Source of the DNA: Lentzea flava
Lineage (GTDB): Bacteria; Actinomycetota; Actinomycetes; Mycobacteriales; Pseudonocardiaceae
Length of the DNA stretch: 64,000 nucleotides
Direction: 5' to 3'
Assembly: GCF_014648475.1 (NCBI RefSeq)
Contig: NZ_BMRE01000044.1
Location: 1 to 64,000, forward strand
Positions within the stretch are counted from its first letter, which is position 1, and every line of letters begins with the position of its first letter. Below the pieces are notes generated by a model. It was not told where the DNA came from and did not search any database. It saw only the letters and a list, made by a program, of their open reading frames with translations. Positions 36,001-44,660 of this stretch are shown here, piece after piece. Made by a program: the position numbers and the translations under genes.

Positions 36001-36154
36001 CGGCAAGTCGTGGCGCAACGCGGGTGTGGTCGGCAACAGCGCGTTGATCTACCACCCGAAGGACGCCAAGTGGACCTCGTTGAAGGCCACGGCGAAGGAC
36101 ACCAAGGGCAACACCGTTGAGGTGACGGTGATCCACGCCTACAAGGTGAGCTAG
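33080..36154 (+). CDS. Secreted subtilisin-family (S8) serine protease, copy 1
   Basis: A 1,024-residue exported protease with start ATG 33080 (MRGNPKVLGAAFAALALTAG) after GAGGGGA. A signal peptide of about 32 residues is followed by a propeptide region (VTGDKVLLGQGQQV). The catalytic triad is Asp185 (VDTGVDENHPD), His217 (GHGTHVGST) and Ser379 (SGTSMATPHVAG). After about residue 430 come beta-rich C-terminal domains (about 590 residues), which in this family aid folding or substrate binding. It is followed by a strong terminator and a diverged tandem copy. Confidence 0.93.
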   Translation: MRGNPKVLGAAFAALALTAGTATAAAAAPQHTNPPPSIDEITLVTGDKVLLGQGQQVVAIQPGEGRKGMTFKTHRGADGHTMVVPKDAFGPLAAGRLDRRLFDVTTLLEFGYRDRMPLIVDGRARLGARSANDWAALKAEADSGDKIWLDGIRKPSLDRSVAQIGAPAAHQRGITGKGVKVAIVDTGVDENHPDLKGQQIAEKNFTTDPDNTDNVGHGTHVGSTVASAGSKYGGVAPGAQLLDAKVCVEFGCQESWILDGMRWAAEQGAQVVNMSLGGGDTPEIDPLEQAVNDLTAKYGTLFVIAAGNSGSPGSVSSPSTAEAALSVGAVDRDDQLAPFSSKGPRAGDSGLKPEVTAPGVDIVAAKAGTTEHLAASGTSMATPHVAGAAALLKQQHPEWTPAQLKSVLATTAKPTPGVSAFDQGAGRIDVAKAINQVLTADVVAVNLGRHEWPHGDDKPETKSITYSNPTDADITLDVKLTSGAPQGMFSLSASKVTVPAKGTAAVKVTGDARVGTQDAAYTGEVVATSGTHTVRTLVGIDREVESYTLTIDMIGRDGQDPADALTFVDGLDVRAFKAIFGGGDQKVRMPKGTYVIDSSISSPNGLDMLLQPTVKLTGDLTIKMDSRLAQPLSVTAPEPTGDFVIGEVSWKRTHGQTIVQAGLISFGGFDRIAAGQVGGPLSPKELASLTTLHANSAADANTYYRLSYPLGGSLPNGLTRAPGKRDLARVEATIGGLKPDSRALKGELPMSVHGVGGGSALYPVPAGSKAVDYVTTEELRWQSIVSIDHANGAREDAMSGYRTYEAGKTYQERDHQPVFSPALPESPYPYAQRNGTQMFIGVPMLSDASNGRGGSTVDSYRLALYRNGVLLGETDGGNFANVPLPEADFRAEASLDRSSKFDFSTKVSAAWTFRSKGTPGVVDTLPLSVVRFTPKLDDNGAVPAGSLQRVGLVTQSQGDTGRVRITGVQYSHDDGKSWRNAGVVGNSALIYHPKDAKWTSLKATAKDTKGNTVEVTVIHAYKVS

Positions 36155-36161
36155 TTCCGGT

Positions 36162-36195
36162 TCTCGGCCGCCCGGTGTGTGCCGGGCGGCCGAGA
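36162..36195 (+). terminator. Rho-independent-type terminator between the two subtilases
   Basis: A perfect 14-bp stem, TCTCGGCCGCCCGG with CCGGGCGGCCGAGA, closes a 6-base loop 8 bases after the first protease stop. Very stable; it separates the tandem copies into independent units. Confidence 0.85.
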
Positions 36196-36273
36196 TCACC
36201 CTCCGATTCGGCCGTTCAGCTCTGCGCACACCCCGTAACAGGACGCTAACTTGCTGTGTCCTGGGGGTAAAAC

Positions 36274-39200
36274 ATGCGCATCAGAGCACTGAGCGCGGTA
36301 GTCGCGCTCGCCTTGACCACCGTTCCCGCCGTCGCCTCGGCCGCTGACAGTCCACATGCGACAGCCAATGAGATCACGCTCGTCACCGGCGACCAGGTCT
36401 CGCTCGGTCCCGACGGCACCGTCACCGCGATCAAGCCGGGCGAAGGCCGCACCGGCATCACGTTCCGCACCCACCGCAGGCCCGACGGCCACACGCTCGT
36501 CATCCCGAGCGACGCCGCGGCACCGCTCGCCGCGAACCGGCTCGACCAACGCCTCTTCGACGTCACCTCGTTGCAGGAGTTCGGTTATCGCGACCGGACA
36601 CCGTTGCTCGTCGGCGGCTCACCCCGCCTGGCGGCCGGCGACTGGTCTTCGCTGAAGAACAGCGCCGACAAGGTGTGGCTCGACGGCCTCCGGCAACCGT
36701 CGCTGGACCGCAGCGTCAAGCAGATCGGCGCACCGGCCGCGCACGCCGCCGGCCTCACCGGCAAGGGTGTCAAGATCGCCGTCGTCGACACCGGCGTCGA
36801 CCACTGGGGTCCCGACCTGTGGGGCCGGGAGATCGCCAGCCGCAACTTCACGTCCGAACCGGACATGGCCAACAACGCGCACGGCACGCACGTTGCCGCG
36901 ACCATCGTCAGCGGGCACGCCACCTACGGCGGTGTCGCGCCCGGTGCGCGGATCCTCGACGCCAAGGTCTGCCAGTCGTCCGGCTGCCCCGACTCAGCGA
37001 TCATCAGCGGCCTGCGCTGGGCCGTCGAGCAGGGCGCCCAGATCGTCAACGTGAGCCTAGGCGGCCCCGACGGGCCCGAGATCGACCCGGTCGAGCAGGA
37101 GATCAACACGCTGACCGCGGAGTACGGCACGCTGTTCGTCGTCGCCGCGGGCAACGACGGCAGGCCGGGCACGATCAACTCGCCCGGCAGTGCCGAGGCC
37201 GCGCTGACCGTCGGTGCCGTCGACCGCGAGGACCAGCTCGCGCCGTTCTCCAGCCAGGGCCCGAAAACAGGCGCGCGTGGCTCAGTCAAGCCCGAGGTGA
37301 CCGCACCCGGAGTCGACATCGTCGCCGCCAAGGCCGGTTCCTACGACCACATCGCGATGAGCGGGACGTCGATGGCCACCCCGCACGTGACGGGCGCGGC
37401 GGCATTGCTCAAGCAGCAACATCCGGAGTGGACCGCGAGCCAGCTCAAGGCGGCCCTCGCCGCCACCGCCAAGCCCACCACCGGCCTCACCCCGTTCCAG
37501 CAGGGCGCCGGGCGGATCGACGTGGCGAAGGCGATCACGCAGCGGGTCGTCGCCGACGCCGCGACCCTCGACCTCGGCACCCACGTGTGGCCGCGTGAGG
37601 ACGACACGCCCACCACGAAGCAGATCACCTACACCAACACGGCCGACGCGGACATCACGCTCGACCTGACGCTCGACTCGGCCGCGCGCGTGTTCTCGTT
37701 GAGCACCAACAGTCTCATCGTGCCCGCGAAGGGCACCGCGACCGTGCGGGTGACCGGCGATCCCCGCGCCGCCTCGGCGGACGGTGTGGTCACCGGTGAG
37801 GTCGTCGCGACGTCGGGCGACCAGCGGGTCCGCACGCTGATCGGTCTCGACCGCGAGCCGGAGAGCTACACGCTGCGGCTGGACCACACCGGGTACGACG
37901 GGCAGAACCCGGCCTCCGGGCTGACCATCGTCACCGGGCTCGACGTGCCTCACTCGGTTCTGCTGGACGCCACGCGCGACCACGTCCTGCGGCTGCCGAA
38001 GGGCACCTACCTGATCGACTCGAAGATCGACCGGGTCGATCCCGCCGGACGGACCGTCACCGGTCAGCTCGTCCACCCCGGCGTGCGGCTGACACGCGAC
38101 GAAACCGTCGCGATCGACGTGCGGGAAACCCAGCCGGTCTCGCTGACGGCCCCAGGGCTGGGCACGAGCTCGACGGCGGTGGTCGCCTACCAGCGCACGT
38201 TCGACGGTGTCCCGGCCAGAGGCAGCATCTCGGTGCGTGACGGCAGGGCACTCGTGAGGACCAAGCAGCTGGGCTCACCGGTGCCGGAGCGGGAGTTCTC
38301 CTCGCTCGTCTCGCTCGACGCCACGACGGCGACCCCTGGGACGTTCTACCGGGTGGCCCACCAGGTGCCGGGCTTTCCGACCGGGTTCGTCCGCGAGTCG
38401 CGCGAGGAGGAGTTCGCCAGGGTCGAGACGACGATCGGGTCCGTCCGGCCGGACAGCCTGGCGTTGAAGGGCGAGACGGCACGCACGTCGCTCGGCGTGC
38501 GCGGTGAGACCACGGCCTTCGAGGTGCCGCACGGGCAGCCGGCGGTCGACCTCGTCACGACCGAGAACGTGCGCTGGGAGTCGACCGCGGCGGTGATCCA
38601 CTCGAATGTGAGTGCCACGTCGAACCTGTCGCCGTCGCGGAGCTACCAGGCCGGCCGGTCCTACCGCGAGAGCGAGGTGCGTCCGGTGTTCGGGCCGGGC
38701 CTGCCGGAGCACGCGACCGGACGGAGGACCGGTACGAGCGTGGTGCTGGCCATGCCGTTGCTCAGCGACGGGAACCACGGTGCCGGCGTCACCACCACGG
38801 ACGAGTTGCGGACGGCGCTGTACGTCGACGACGTGCTGGCGGGCGAAAGCACCTTCTTCACCAACCCGACGTTCACCGACCTGCCCGCGCGGGACGCGAC
38901 CTTCCGGGTCGAGAGGTCGTTCGAACGCGGCACGAAGTTCGAGCTGAGCACGCGGGTCTCGGCGGTGTGGACGTTCCGCTCGGCCGCGACGGCTCGCGAG
39001 ACCGCGCTGCCGTTGTCGGTCGTGCGGTTCGAACCGAAGCTCGACGCGAACGGCGCGCTGCCCGCGGGAACGTTGCAACGCCTGGGTTTGCTCACGCAGT
39101 CGCAGGGTGACACCGGTGAGCTGCGCGACCTGCGGGTCGAGTACTCGTTCGACGACGGCGCGTCCTGGCGCCGGGCGGGGATCAGCGGCGCGAGCGCGTT

Positions 39201-39318
39201 GATCTACCACCCGGCGGACGCGAAGTACGCCTCGTTGCGCGCGGCGGCGACGGACTCGAAGGGCAACTCCTTCGAGGTGACGATCATCCGCGCGTACCGG
39301 GTTACGGCAGGTTCGTAA
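36274..39318 (+). CDS. Secreted subtilisin-family (S8) serine protease, copy 2
   Basis: A 1,014-residue paralogue of the preceding gene along its whole length. Signal peptide MRIRALSAVVALALTTVPAV, then ASA; propeptide VTGDQVSLGPDGTV. The triad is Asp172 (VDTGVDHWGPD), His203 (HGTHVAATI) and Ser366 (SGTSMATPHVTG). C-terminal beta-rich domains match those of copy 1, with moderate divergence, so the duplication is not recent. GGGGG lies upstream of the ATG. The 3' end overlaps hemQ by 17 bases on the opposite strand. Confidence 0.93.
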   Translation: MRIRALSAVVALALTTVPAVASAADSPHATANEITLVTGDQVSLGPDGTVTAIKPGEGRTGITFRTHRRPDGHTLVIPSDAAAPLAANRLDQRLFDVTSLQEFGYRDRTPLLVGGSPRLAAGDWSSLKNSADKVWLDGLRQPSLDRSVKQIGAPAAHAAGLTGKGVKIAVVDTGVDHWGPDLWGREIASRNFTSEPDMANNAHGTHVAATIVSGHATYGGVAPGARILDAKVCQSSGCPDSAIISGLRWAVEQGAQIVNVSLGGPDGPEIDPVEQEINTLTAEYGTLFVVAAGNDGRPGTINSPGSAEAALTVGAVDREDQLAPFSSQGPKTGARGSVKPEVTAPGVDIVAAKAGSYDHIAMSGTSMATPHVTGAAALLKQQHPEWTASQLKAALAATAKPTTGLTPFQQGAGRIDVAKAITQRVVADAATLDLGTHVWPREDDTPTTKQITYTNTADADITLDLTLDSAARVFSLSTNSLIVPAKGTATVRVTGDPRAASADGVVTGEVVATSGDQRVRTLIGLDREPESYTLRLDHTGYDGQNPASGLTIVTGLDVPHSVLLDATRDHVLRLPKGTYLIDSKIDRVDPAGRTVTGQLVHPGVRLTRDETVAIDVRETQPVSLTAPGLGTSSTAVVAYQRTFDGVPARGSISVRDGRALVRTKQLGSPVPEREFSSLVSLDATTATPGTFYRVAHQVPGFPTGFVRESREEEFARVETTIGSVRPDSLALKGETARTSLGVRGETTAFEVPHGQPAVDLVTTENVRWESTAAVIHSNVSATSNLSPSRSYQAGRSYRESEVRPVFGPGLPEHATGRRTGTSVVLAMPLLSDGNHGAGVTTTDELRTALYVDDVLAGESTFFTNPTFTDLPARDATFRVERSFERGTKFELSTRVSAVWTFRSAATARETALPLSVVRFEPKLDANGALPAGTLQRLGLLTQSQGDTGELRDLRVEYSFDDGASWRRAGISGASALIYHPADAKYASLRAAATDSKGNSFEVTIIRAYRVTAGS

Positions 39319-39994
39319 CCAGCTCGGCGGCCGGGACGCGGGTGCCCGTGTAGAAGGGGATCTCCTCACGCACGTGCAGCCGCGCCTCGGTGCCGCGCAG
39401 GTGCCGCATCAGGTCGACGATGCGGTGCAGCTCGTCGGCCTCGAACGCGAGCATCCACTCGTAGTCGCCCAGGGCGAACGAGGCGACGGTGTTCGCGCGC
39501 ACGTCCGGGAAGTCGCGGGCTTCCTTGCCGTGGTCCGCCAGCATCTTGCGGCGGTCCTCCTCCGGCAGCAGGTACCACTCGTAGGAGCGCACGAACGGGT
39601 AGACGCAGACGTACTTGCGCGGCTCCTCGTTCGCGAGGAACGCGGGGATGTGGCTGCGGTTGAACTCCGCGGGCCGGTGCAGGGCGACCTGCGACCAGAC
39701 CGGCGTGGAGACCTTCCCGAGCGGGGTGCGGCGGAAGCCCGTGTAGGCGGCCTGCACCTGCTCGATCTCCTCGGCGTGCCACCAGATCATGAAGTCGGCG
39801 TCCGCGCGCAGACCGGCCACGTCGTAGACACCGCGGACGGTGACGCCCTTGCCCTCCAACGCGTCCAGGTAGTTCTGGGTCTCGCTGGCAGCGGCCGAAC
39901 GGTCCTCCGGCAGCTTGCCGGGTTCGACCCGGAACACCGACCACATCGTGTAGCGGATGGTGTCGTTGAGTTCGTTGTAGTTCAGGCGCGCCAT
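39302..39994 (-). CDS. hemQ: Coproheme decarboxylase HemQ (ChdC)
   Basis: A 230-residue chlorite-dismutase-like coproheme decarboxylase starting at ATG 39994 (MARLNYNELNDTIRYTMWSV). The catalytic Tyr is probably Tyr132 in VYPFVRSYEWY. The heme-ligand His is in KMLADHGKEARDF (His155), and an actinobacterial-type distal His sits in NRSHIPAF (His115). It converts coproheme III to heme b with H2O2, the last step of the coproporphyrin-dependent route. It is last in the hemE-hemY-hemQ operon, 23 bases after hemY. Confidence 0.93.
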   Translation of the reverse strand: MARLNYNELNDTIRYTMWSVFRVEPGKLPEDRSAAASETQNYLDALEGKGVTVRGVYDVAGLRADADFMIWWHAEEIEQVQAAYTGFRRTPLGKVSTPVWSQVALHRPAEFNRSHIPAFLANEEPRKYVCVYPFVRSYEWYLLPEEDRRKMLADHGKEARDFPDVRANTVASFALGDYEWMLAFEADELHRIVDLMRHLRGTEARLHVREEIPFYTGTRVPAAELVTNLP

Positions 39995-40017
39995 GGCTCC
40001 ATCTTCCCAGACTTGAC

Positions 40018-41445
40018 TCAGCGGCGAACGCGGCCCAGCAGGTGTGCTGCGACACGGGCGGCGGCCGCGTCGGCGGTGGCGATGCACGCGGGCACGCCCA
40101 CTCCGTGCAGCGTGGCGCCCGCCACGGCGAGGCCGGGGACGTCGCCGATGCCCTTCTCGATGGTCTCGACGAGGTCGACGTGCCCGACGCCGTACTGCGG
40201 CAGGCCACCACCCCAGCGCTGCACCACGTAGTCGATGGGCTCGGCCTTGATCCCGGTCAGCTCGTACAGGTCGTTGCGCACGGCCTTCACGAGGTCCGCG
40301 TCACTGCGCTGCAGCAACGCCGTCTCGCCGTGCCGCCCGACCGAACCGCGGAGGATCACCGGATCGCTCAGGTGCGACCACTTGCGGCTGGAGAACGTGA
40401 ACGCCTTGGCGGTGAACGGGGTGATGCGGTCGCTGTACCGCTCCCCCTCCGCGATCAGGGTGCCGGAGCGTTCCGGCAGCTCGGTGCCCGGCGGCAGCGC
40501 CAGCGCGACGACGGCCATCGAGGCGACCTCGACCTTGCCGTACGCGGCGGACACCTGCGGCGCGATCTCGGACAGCAGCTTGCGCGCCGACGGGGCGGGG
40601 ACCGCGAGCACGACGCCGTCGCACTCCAGGTACTCGGGCGTCGCGGCCGACCCGATCTCGAGCCGCCAGCCGTCGCCCTGCCAGGACAGCACGCGCACCG
40701 GCAGGCCGAGCCTGATCTCCGGCTTCGCCACCTCGGCCAGTTTGTCGACGAGCGACTGGACGCCGTTGCGCAGCGACGCGAACACCGGCGGACGCGCGGC
40801 CCTCGGCTGCGGCGGCGCGGGCATCATCATCGCGGCGGCCGCGAGCAGCGAACCGACGCCCTTGTCCAGCAGGGTCGCGATCTGCGGCATCGTGGCGCGC
40901 AGGCCGAGCTCGTCCGCGCGGCCCGCGTAGACACCGCCCAGCAGCGGGCTGACGAGACGATCGGCCACCTCGGGGCCGAACCTGTCCTTCATCAGCGCGC
41001 CGACGGCGACGTCACCGCCCCTGAGCTCGATCGGCGGCAGCGTCGGTTCCATCTCGACCCGCAGCGCGCCCTCGGACGACAGCATGTGCCGCACCGTCTC
41101 CACGCTCGCCGGGACGCCCATGAACGTGTGCGCGGGCAGCTGATGCGTGCGCCCCGCGGCGTGCACCGACGCCTTGACGCCGGTCGGGTGCACGACGTCG
41201 TCCGCGAGCCCGACCTCGTTGATCAGCTCCTGGGCCTCCGGCTTGCGGTGCAGGAACGCCTCGGCGCCCACGTCGAACCGCACGCCGGCCAGCTCGGTGG
41301 TCCGCAGCTTCCCGCCGAGCCGATCGGACTGCTCGATCACGGTGATCTTCGCGTCGGGCCCGAGCAGCATGCGCAACCGGTGTGCGGCGGCCAGCCCGGA
41401 GATACCTCCCCCGACGACTGCGACGTGCGGCGTTCTGTCGTGCAT
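40018..41445 (-). CDS. hemY: Coproporphyrinogen III oxidase HemY (HemG-type FAD enzyme)
   Basis: A 475-residue FAD-dependent oxidase. The N-terminal Rossmann motif is VAVVGGGISGLAAAHRL, with VIEQSDRLGGKLRTTELAG following. The C-terminal FAD site is LAVAGATLHGVGVPACIATA. In Gram-positive bacteria this enzyme oxidises coproporphyrinogen III to coproporphyrin III, consistent with hemQ next to it. The ATG overlaps the hemE stop (TAATG), so the two are coupled. Confidence 0.92.
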   Translation of the reverse strand: MHDRTPHVAVVGGGISGLAAAHRLRMLLGPDAKITVIEQSDRLGGKLRTTELAGVRFDVGAEAFLHRKPEAQELINEVGLADDVVHPTGVKASVHAAGRTHQLPAHTFMGVPASVETVRHMLSSEGALRVEMEPTLPPIELRGGDVAVGALMKDRFGPEVADRLVSPLLGGVYAGRADELGLRATMPQIATLLDKGVGSLLAAAAMMMPAPPQPRAARPPVFASLRNGVQSLVDKLAEVAKPEIRLGLPVRVLSWQGDGWRLEIGSAATPEYLECDGVVLAVPAPSARKLLSEIAPQVSAAYGKVEVASMAVVALALPPGTELPERSGTLIAEGERYSDRITPFTAKAFTFSSRKWSHLSDPVILRGSVGRHGETALLQRSDADLVKAVRNDLYELTGIKAEPIDYVVQRWGGGLPQYGVGHVDLVETIEKGIGDVPGLAVAGATLHGVGVPACIATADAAAARVAAHLLGRVRR

Positions 41446-42482
41446 TACAAGCTGTGGATCAGTTCGACGGTCCGGGTGATGATCTCCGGATCGGTGTCGG
41501 GCAGGACGCCGTGGCCGAGGTTGAAGATGTGGCCGGCGGCCGCCTTGCCCTCCGCGTGGATGCGCCGCACCTCGCGTTCGACGGCCTCGAACCCCGCGAA
41601 GAACAGCGCCGGGTCGAGGTTGCCCTGCACGACCGGCTTGGACAGCTCCGGAGCGGCCTTGCGGAGTCGTTCCACGGCGACGTCGAGCGGAATCCGCCAG
41701 TCGACGCCGACGACGTCCGCCCCGGCCTCGCGCATCGCGGGCAGCAGCTCACCGGTGCCGACGCCGAAGTGGATGCGCGGCACGGTGCTGATCGTCTCCA
41801 GCACCCGCTTCGAGTGCGGCAGCACGAACTCGCGGTAGTCGCGCTCGGACAGCGCCCCCGCCCACGAGTCGAACAGCTGCACCGCCTGCACCCCGGCGTC
41901 GAGCTGCGCGTGCAGGAAGGCCGCGGTGATGTCCGCGATCTTGGCCAGCAACGCGTGCCACAGCTCGGGGTTGCCGTGCATGAGCGCCTTGGTGAGCTCG
42001 TGGTTCTTGCTCGGCCCACCCTCGACGAGGTAGCTCGCCAGCGTGAACGGCGCTCCCGCGAACCCGATCAGCGCGACCTGCTGCGGCAGCTCCTTGAGCA
42101 GCAACCCGATGGCGTCCGCGACCGGCTGAACCTGCTCGGCGCGCAGCTCGGGAAGCTTCTCGACGTCCTCGAGCGTCCTGACCGGGTTCGCCACCACCGG
42201 CCCGGTGCCCGCGACGATGTCGAGGTCGACACCGGCGGCCTTGAGCGGCACCACGATGTCGGAGAAGAGGATCGCGCCGTCGACGCCGTGCCGCCGGACG
42301 GGTTGCATGGTGATCTCGCAGACCATCTCGGGATCCATGCACGCGTCGAGCATCGCGGTGCCCTGACGAAGCGCCCGGTACTCGGGCAACGACCGGCCTG
42401 CCTGCCGCATGAACCAGACGGGGGTGTGCGCCGGGGTGCCGCCACGCGCGGCGACCAGAAGGGGTGCCAAAAGATCAGACAC
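41445..42482 (-). CDS. hemE: Uroporphyrinogen decarboxylase HemE
   Basis: A 345-residue enzyme with the conserved substrate loop WFMRQAGRSLPEYR near residue 24, GAILFSDIVVPL, IGFAGAPFTLASYLVEGG and FGVGTGELLPAM. It converts uroporphyrinogen III to coproporphyrinogen III in the cytoplasm. The start is GTG 42482. It heads the heme operon and is divergent from the DUF3000 gene with 92 bases between, the usual actinobacterial order. Confidence 0.95.
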   Translation of the reverse strand: MSDLLAPLLVAARGGTPAHTPVWFMRQAGRSLPEYRALRQGTAMLDACMDPEMVCEITMQPVRRHGVDGAILFSDIVVPLKAAGVDLDIVAGTGPVVANPVRTLEDVEKLPELRAEQVQPVADAIGLLLKELPQQVALIGFAGAPFTLASYLVEGGPSKNHELTKALMHGNPELWHALLAKIADITAAFLHAQLDAGVQAVQLFDSWAGALSERDYREFVLPHSKRVLETISTVPRIHFGVGTGELLPAMREAGADVVGVDWRIPLDVAVERLRKAAPELSKPVVQGNLDPALFFAGFEAVEREVRRIHAEGKAAAGHIFNLGHGVLPDTDPEIITRTVELIHSL

Positions 42483-42574
42483 TGTGCAGTCATCTCTCTT
42501 TCTTTGCCTTCATGGTCCCACGCCCCGGCGTGCCGCCGTCACTCGGTCGGTTTCCGAGGCATACAGTCAGTTGT

Positions 42575-43120
42575 GTGACCGAGCCGGAAATCTTCCGCCG
42601 GGCGGTGGGGACGCTCAAGTCGGTTCGCCACAGGCCCGAGATCGAACTCACCGAGGTTCGCCCCCCGCAGCGGCTCGCGCCGTGGGCGTACGCGCTGACG
42701 GCTGAGGTCACCGGCCCGTCGGACGAACTGTCGACCGGACGCCTCGTGCTCCTGCACGATCCGGACGGCGACGAGGCGTGGGGCGGCGTCCTGCGCGTGG
42801 TCGCCTACGTCCGCGTCGAACTGGACCACGAACTCGCCTCCGACCCCCTGCTGCCCGAGGTCGGCTGGTCCTGGCTGACCGAGGCCCTCGAACAGTCCGG
42901 CGCCCGCTTCACCGCCCTCGGCGGCACCGTCACGCAGACGTCCTCGGCCCGCTTCGGCGACATCGCCGGCCCGGCCCGCACCGACGACCTCGAACTGCGT
43001 GCCTCCTGGACGGCCCTCGACGGCGAGCTGGCCGAACACGGCACCGCCTTCTACGAACTGATGGCCACCGCCGTGGGCCTCCCCCCGGTCGGCGTCACCA
43101 TGTTCGGCCAGCGCTCCTGA
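42575..43120 (+). CDS. DUF3000 family protein
   Basis: A 181-residue cytoplasmic protein starting at GTG 42575 (VTEPEIFRRAVGTLKSVRHR). It contains ELTEVRPPQRLAPWAYALTA, VGWSWLTEALEQSGA and ATAVGLPPVGVTMFG, the DUF3000 pattern found only in actinobacteria, next to hemE. Function unknown. Its stop is 8 bases from the left end of the MITE-like element. Confidence 0.85.
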   Translation: MTEPEIFRRAVGTLKSVRHRPEIELTEVRPPQRLAPWAYALTAEVTGPSDELSTGRLVLLHDPDGDEAWGGVLRVVAYVRVELDHELASDPLLPEVGWSWLTEALEQSGARFTALGGTVTQTSSARFGDIAGPARTDDLELRASWTALDGELAEHGTAFYELMATAVGLPPVGVTMFGQRS

Positions 43121-43128
43121 GCTCCTGA

Positions 43129-43336
43129 CCAACCGATATATCAGCCCGCTCGGCCCACCGCCCGCCGCCGCCCACCCCTTTGCAACGACTCTTTTGCGGA
43201 CGAAGTCAAAACTCCTGTTGCACAGCCCGCCCCGCCCCTAGCAATGAGGCTTTTGCGGACGAAGTCCAAAGACTCATTGCTAAGGCGCAGGTCAGCGACG
43301 ACCAGAACCCGTCACGGGAACTGATATATCGGTTGG
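43129..43336. mobile_element. MITE-like element with 16-bp perfect terminal inverted repeats
   Basis: The 208-bp interval is bounded by CCAACCGATATATCAG and its exact reverse complement. It contains two internal hairpins: TGCAAC...GTTGCA (43181-43222) and TAGCAATGAG...CTCATTGCTA (43239-43282). Both carry TTTTGCGGACGAAGTC at the tip. There is no ORF. Three related copies lie at 48.74, 49.36 and 55.93 kb. It fills almost all the space between the DUF3000 and dipeptidase stops. Confidence 0.7.
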
Positions 43337-43346
43337 CAGAGGCCCG

Positions 43347-44492
43347 TCAGCTGTCGGCGTCGCGCAGGACGCGCAGGATGTTCGAGCCCGCGAGCTTGGT
43401 GCAGTCGTCCTCGGACCAGCCCTTGTCGAGCAATGCCCCGATGAGGTTCGGGTAGGTCGAGACGTCCTCGAGCCCCTCGGGGAGGGCCGTCACGCCGTCG
43501 TAGTCGCCGCCGAGGCCGATGTGGTCGATGCCGACGACCTCACGGGCGTGCTCGACGTGCGCGACGACGTCGTCGAGTGTGGCGGTCGGCGCCGGGTTGT
43601 CGACCATCCACTTCTCGGCGAACGTCTTGCGCTCGGCCATGTCGGCGTGGTTCGCGCCGGCGGCCGTCATGGCGTCACGAAGGGCTGCGTCCCATTCAGC
43701 GAACCGGGGCGCCACGAAGCTCGGAACGAATGTGATCATGGCCACACCGCCGTTGTCCTTCAGCTTGACCAGGACGTCGTCCGGAATGTTGCGCGGGTGG
43801 TCGGCGACGTGGCGGCACGACGAGTGGCTGAAGATGACGGGCTTGACGCTGGTCTCGAGCGCGGCGTGCATCGTGCTCGGCGCCACGTGCGAGAGGTCGA
43901 CGAGCATGCCGATGCGGTTCATCTCGCGCACGACCTCGCGGCCGAACTCGGTCAGGCCGCCGTGTTCCGGCTGGTCAGTGGCACTGTCGGCCCACGGAGT
44001 GTTGTCGTTGTGGGTCAGCGTCATGTAGCGGACGCCCAGTCGGCGCAGGGCGCGCAGAACTCCGAGTGAAGAGTTGATGGAATGTCCGCCCTCGGCCCCC
44101 AGGAGGGACGCGACACGCCCGGACGCGAAGACTTTTTCGGCCTCGTCGGCCGTGGTGGCGATCCCCAGGTCGGCGGAGTACCGCTCGGCCAGCTCGTAGA
44201 CCAGTTCGACCTGCTCCAGGACGGCCGTCACGGCTCCGTCGCCGGCGAGCCTTCCGGGAATCCAGACGGACCAGAACTGCATGCCGAGGCCGCCCTCGCG
44301 CATTTTCACGATGTCCGTGTGCAAGCTGGGATGACGTTCCGTGAGATCGATCTTCGCAGCGGTCGTGTAGACGTCCTCACCCGTTCCGTCACCGAACTCC
44401 CGGAGCGCCCACGGGAGGTCGTTGTGGCCGTCGACGAGGGGCACACGCTGCAGCAACGCCCGCGCTCGCTCGGGACCGGTCAGGCTCGACAC
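43347..44492 (-). CDS. Membrane-dipeptidase family (M19) metallopeptidase
   Basis: A 381-residue renal-dipeptidase-type enzyme. Metal-site motifs are LVDGHNDLPW (HxD), LGAEGGHSI (bridging Glu), FSHSSCRHVADHPRN (two His) and GLGGDYDGVT (Asp). It cleaves dipeptides, including those with D-residues. There is no signal peptide, so it is cytoplasmic despite the family name. The start is GTG 44492, six bases after AGGAG; TTG 44498 is an alternative. It is divergent from the response regulator. Confidence 0.93.
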   Translation of the reverse strand: MSSLTGPERARALLQRVPLVDGHNDLPWALREFGDGTGEDVYTTAAKIDLTERHPSLHTDIVKMREGGLGMQFWSVWIPGRLAGDGAVTAVLEQVELVYELAERYSADLGIATTADEAEKVFASGRVASLLGAEGGHSINSSLGVLRALRRLGVRYMTLTHNDNTPWADSATDQPEHGGLTEFGREVVREMNRIGMLVDLSHVAPSTMHAALETSVKPVIFSHSSCRHVADHPRNIPDDVLVKLKDNGGVAMITFVPSFVAPRFAEWDAALRDAMTAAGANHADMAERKTFAEKWMVDNPAPTATLDDVVAHVEHAREVVGIDHIGLGGDYDGVTALPEGLEDVSTYPNLIGALLDKGWSEDDCTKLAGSNILRVLRDADS

Positions 44493-44544
44493 AACCAACT
44501 CCTAGATGTCGTCATGAGGGCATCTCGCGTTACTCCCCCTATCC

Positions 44545-44570
44545 AGTTGTCAGCCAATCGTGTGACAACT
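44545..44570. promoter_or_regulatory. Inverted repeat upstream of the M19 dipeptidase
   Basis: AGTTGTCA and TGACAACT are perfect 8-bp arms with a 10-base spacer, 53 bases upstream of the dipeptidase start. A related half-site TGTCACAACT follows at 44579. It is a likely operator in the divergent promoter region; the regulator is unknown. Confidence 0.45.
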
Positions 44571-44660
44571 GAGGCCATCTGTCACAACTCAATAGGGATA
44601 GATACCCGATTGATCGTCCCGTAGACCCGCTTGGGCGGCTACGCTGCCCCAGACGACACC

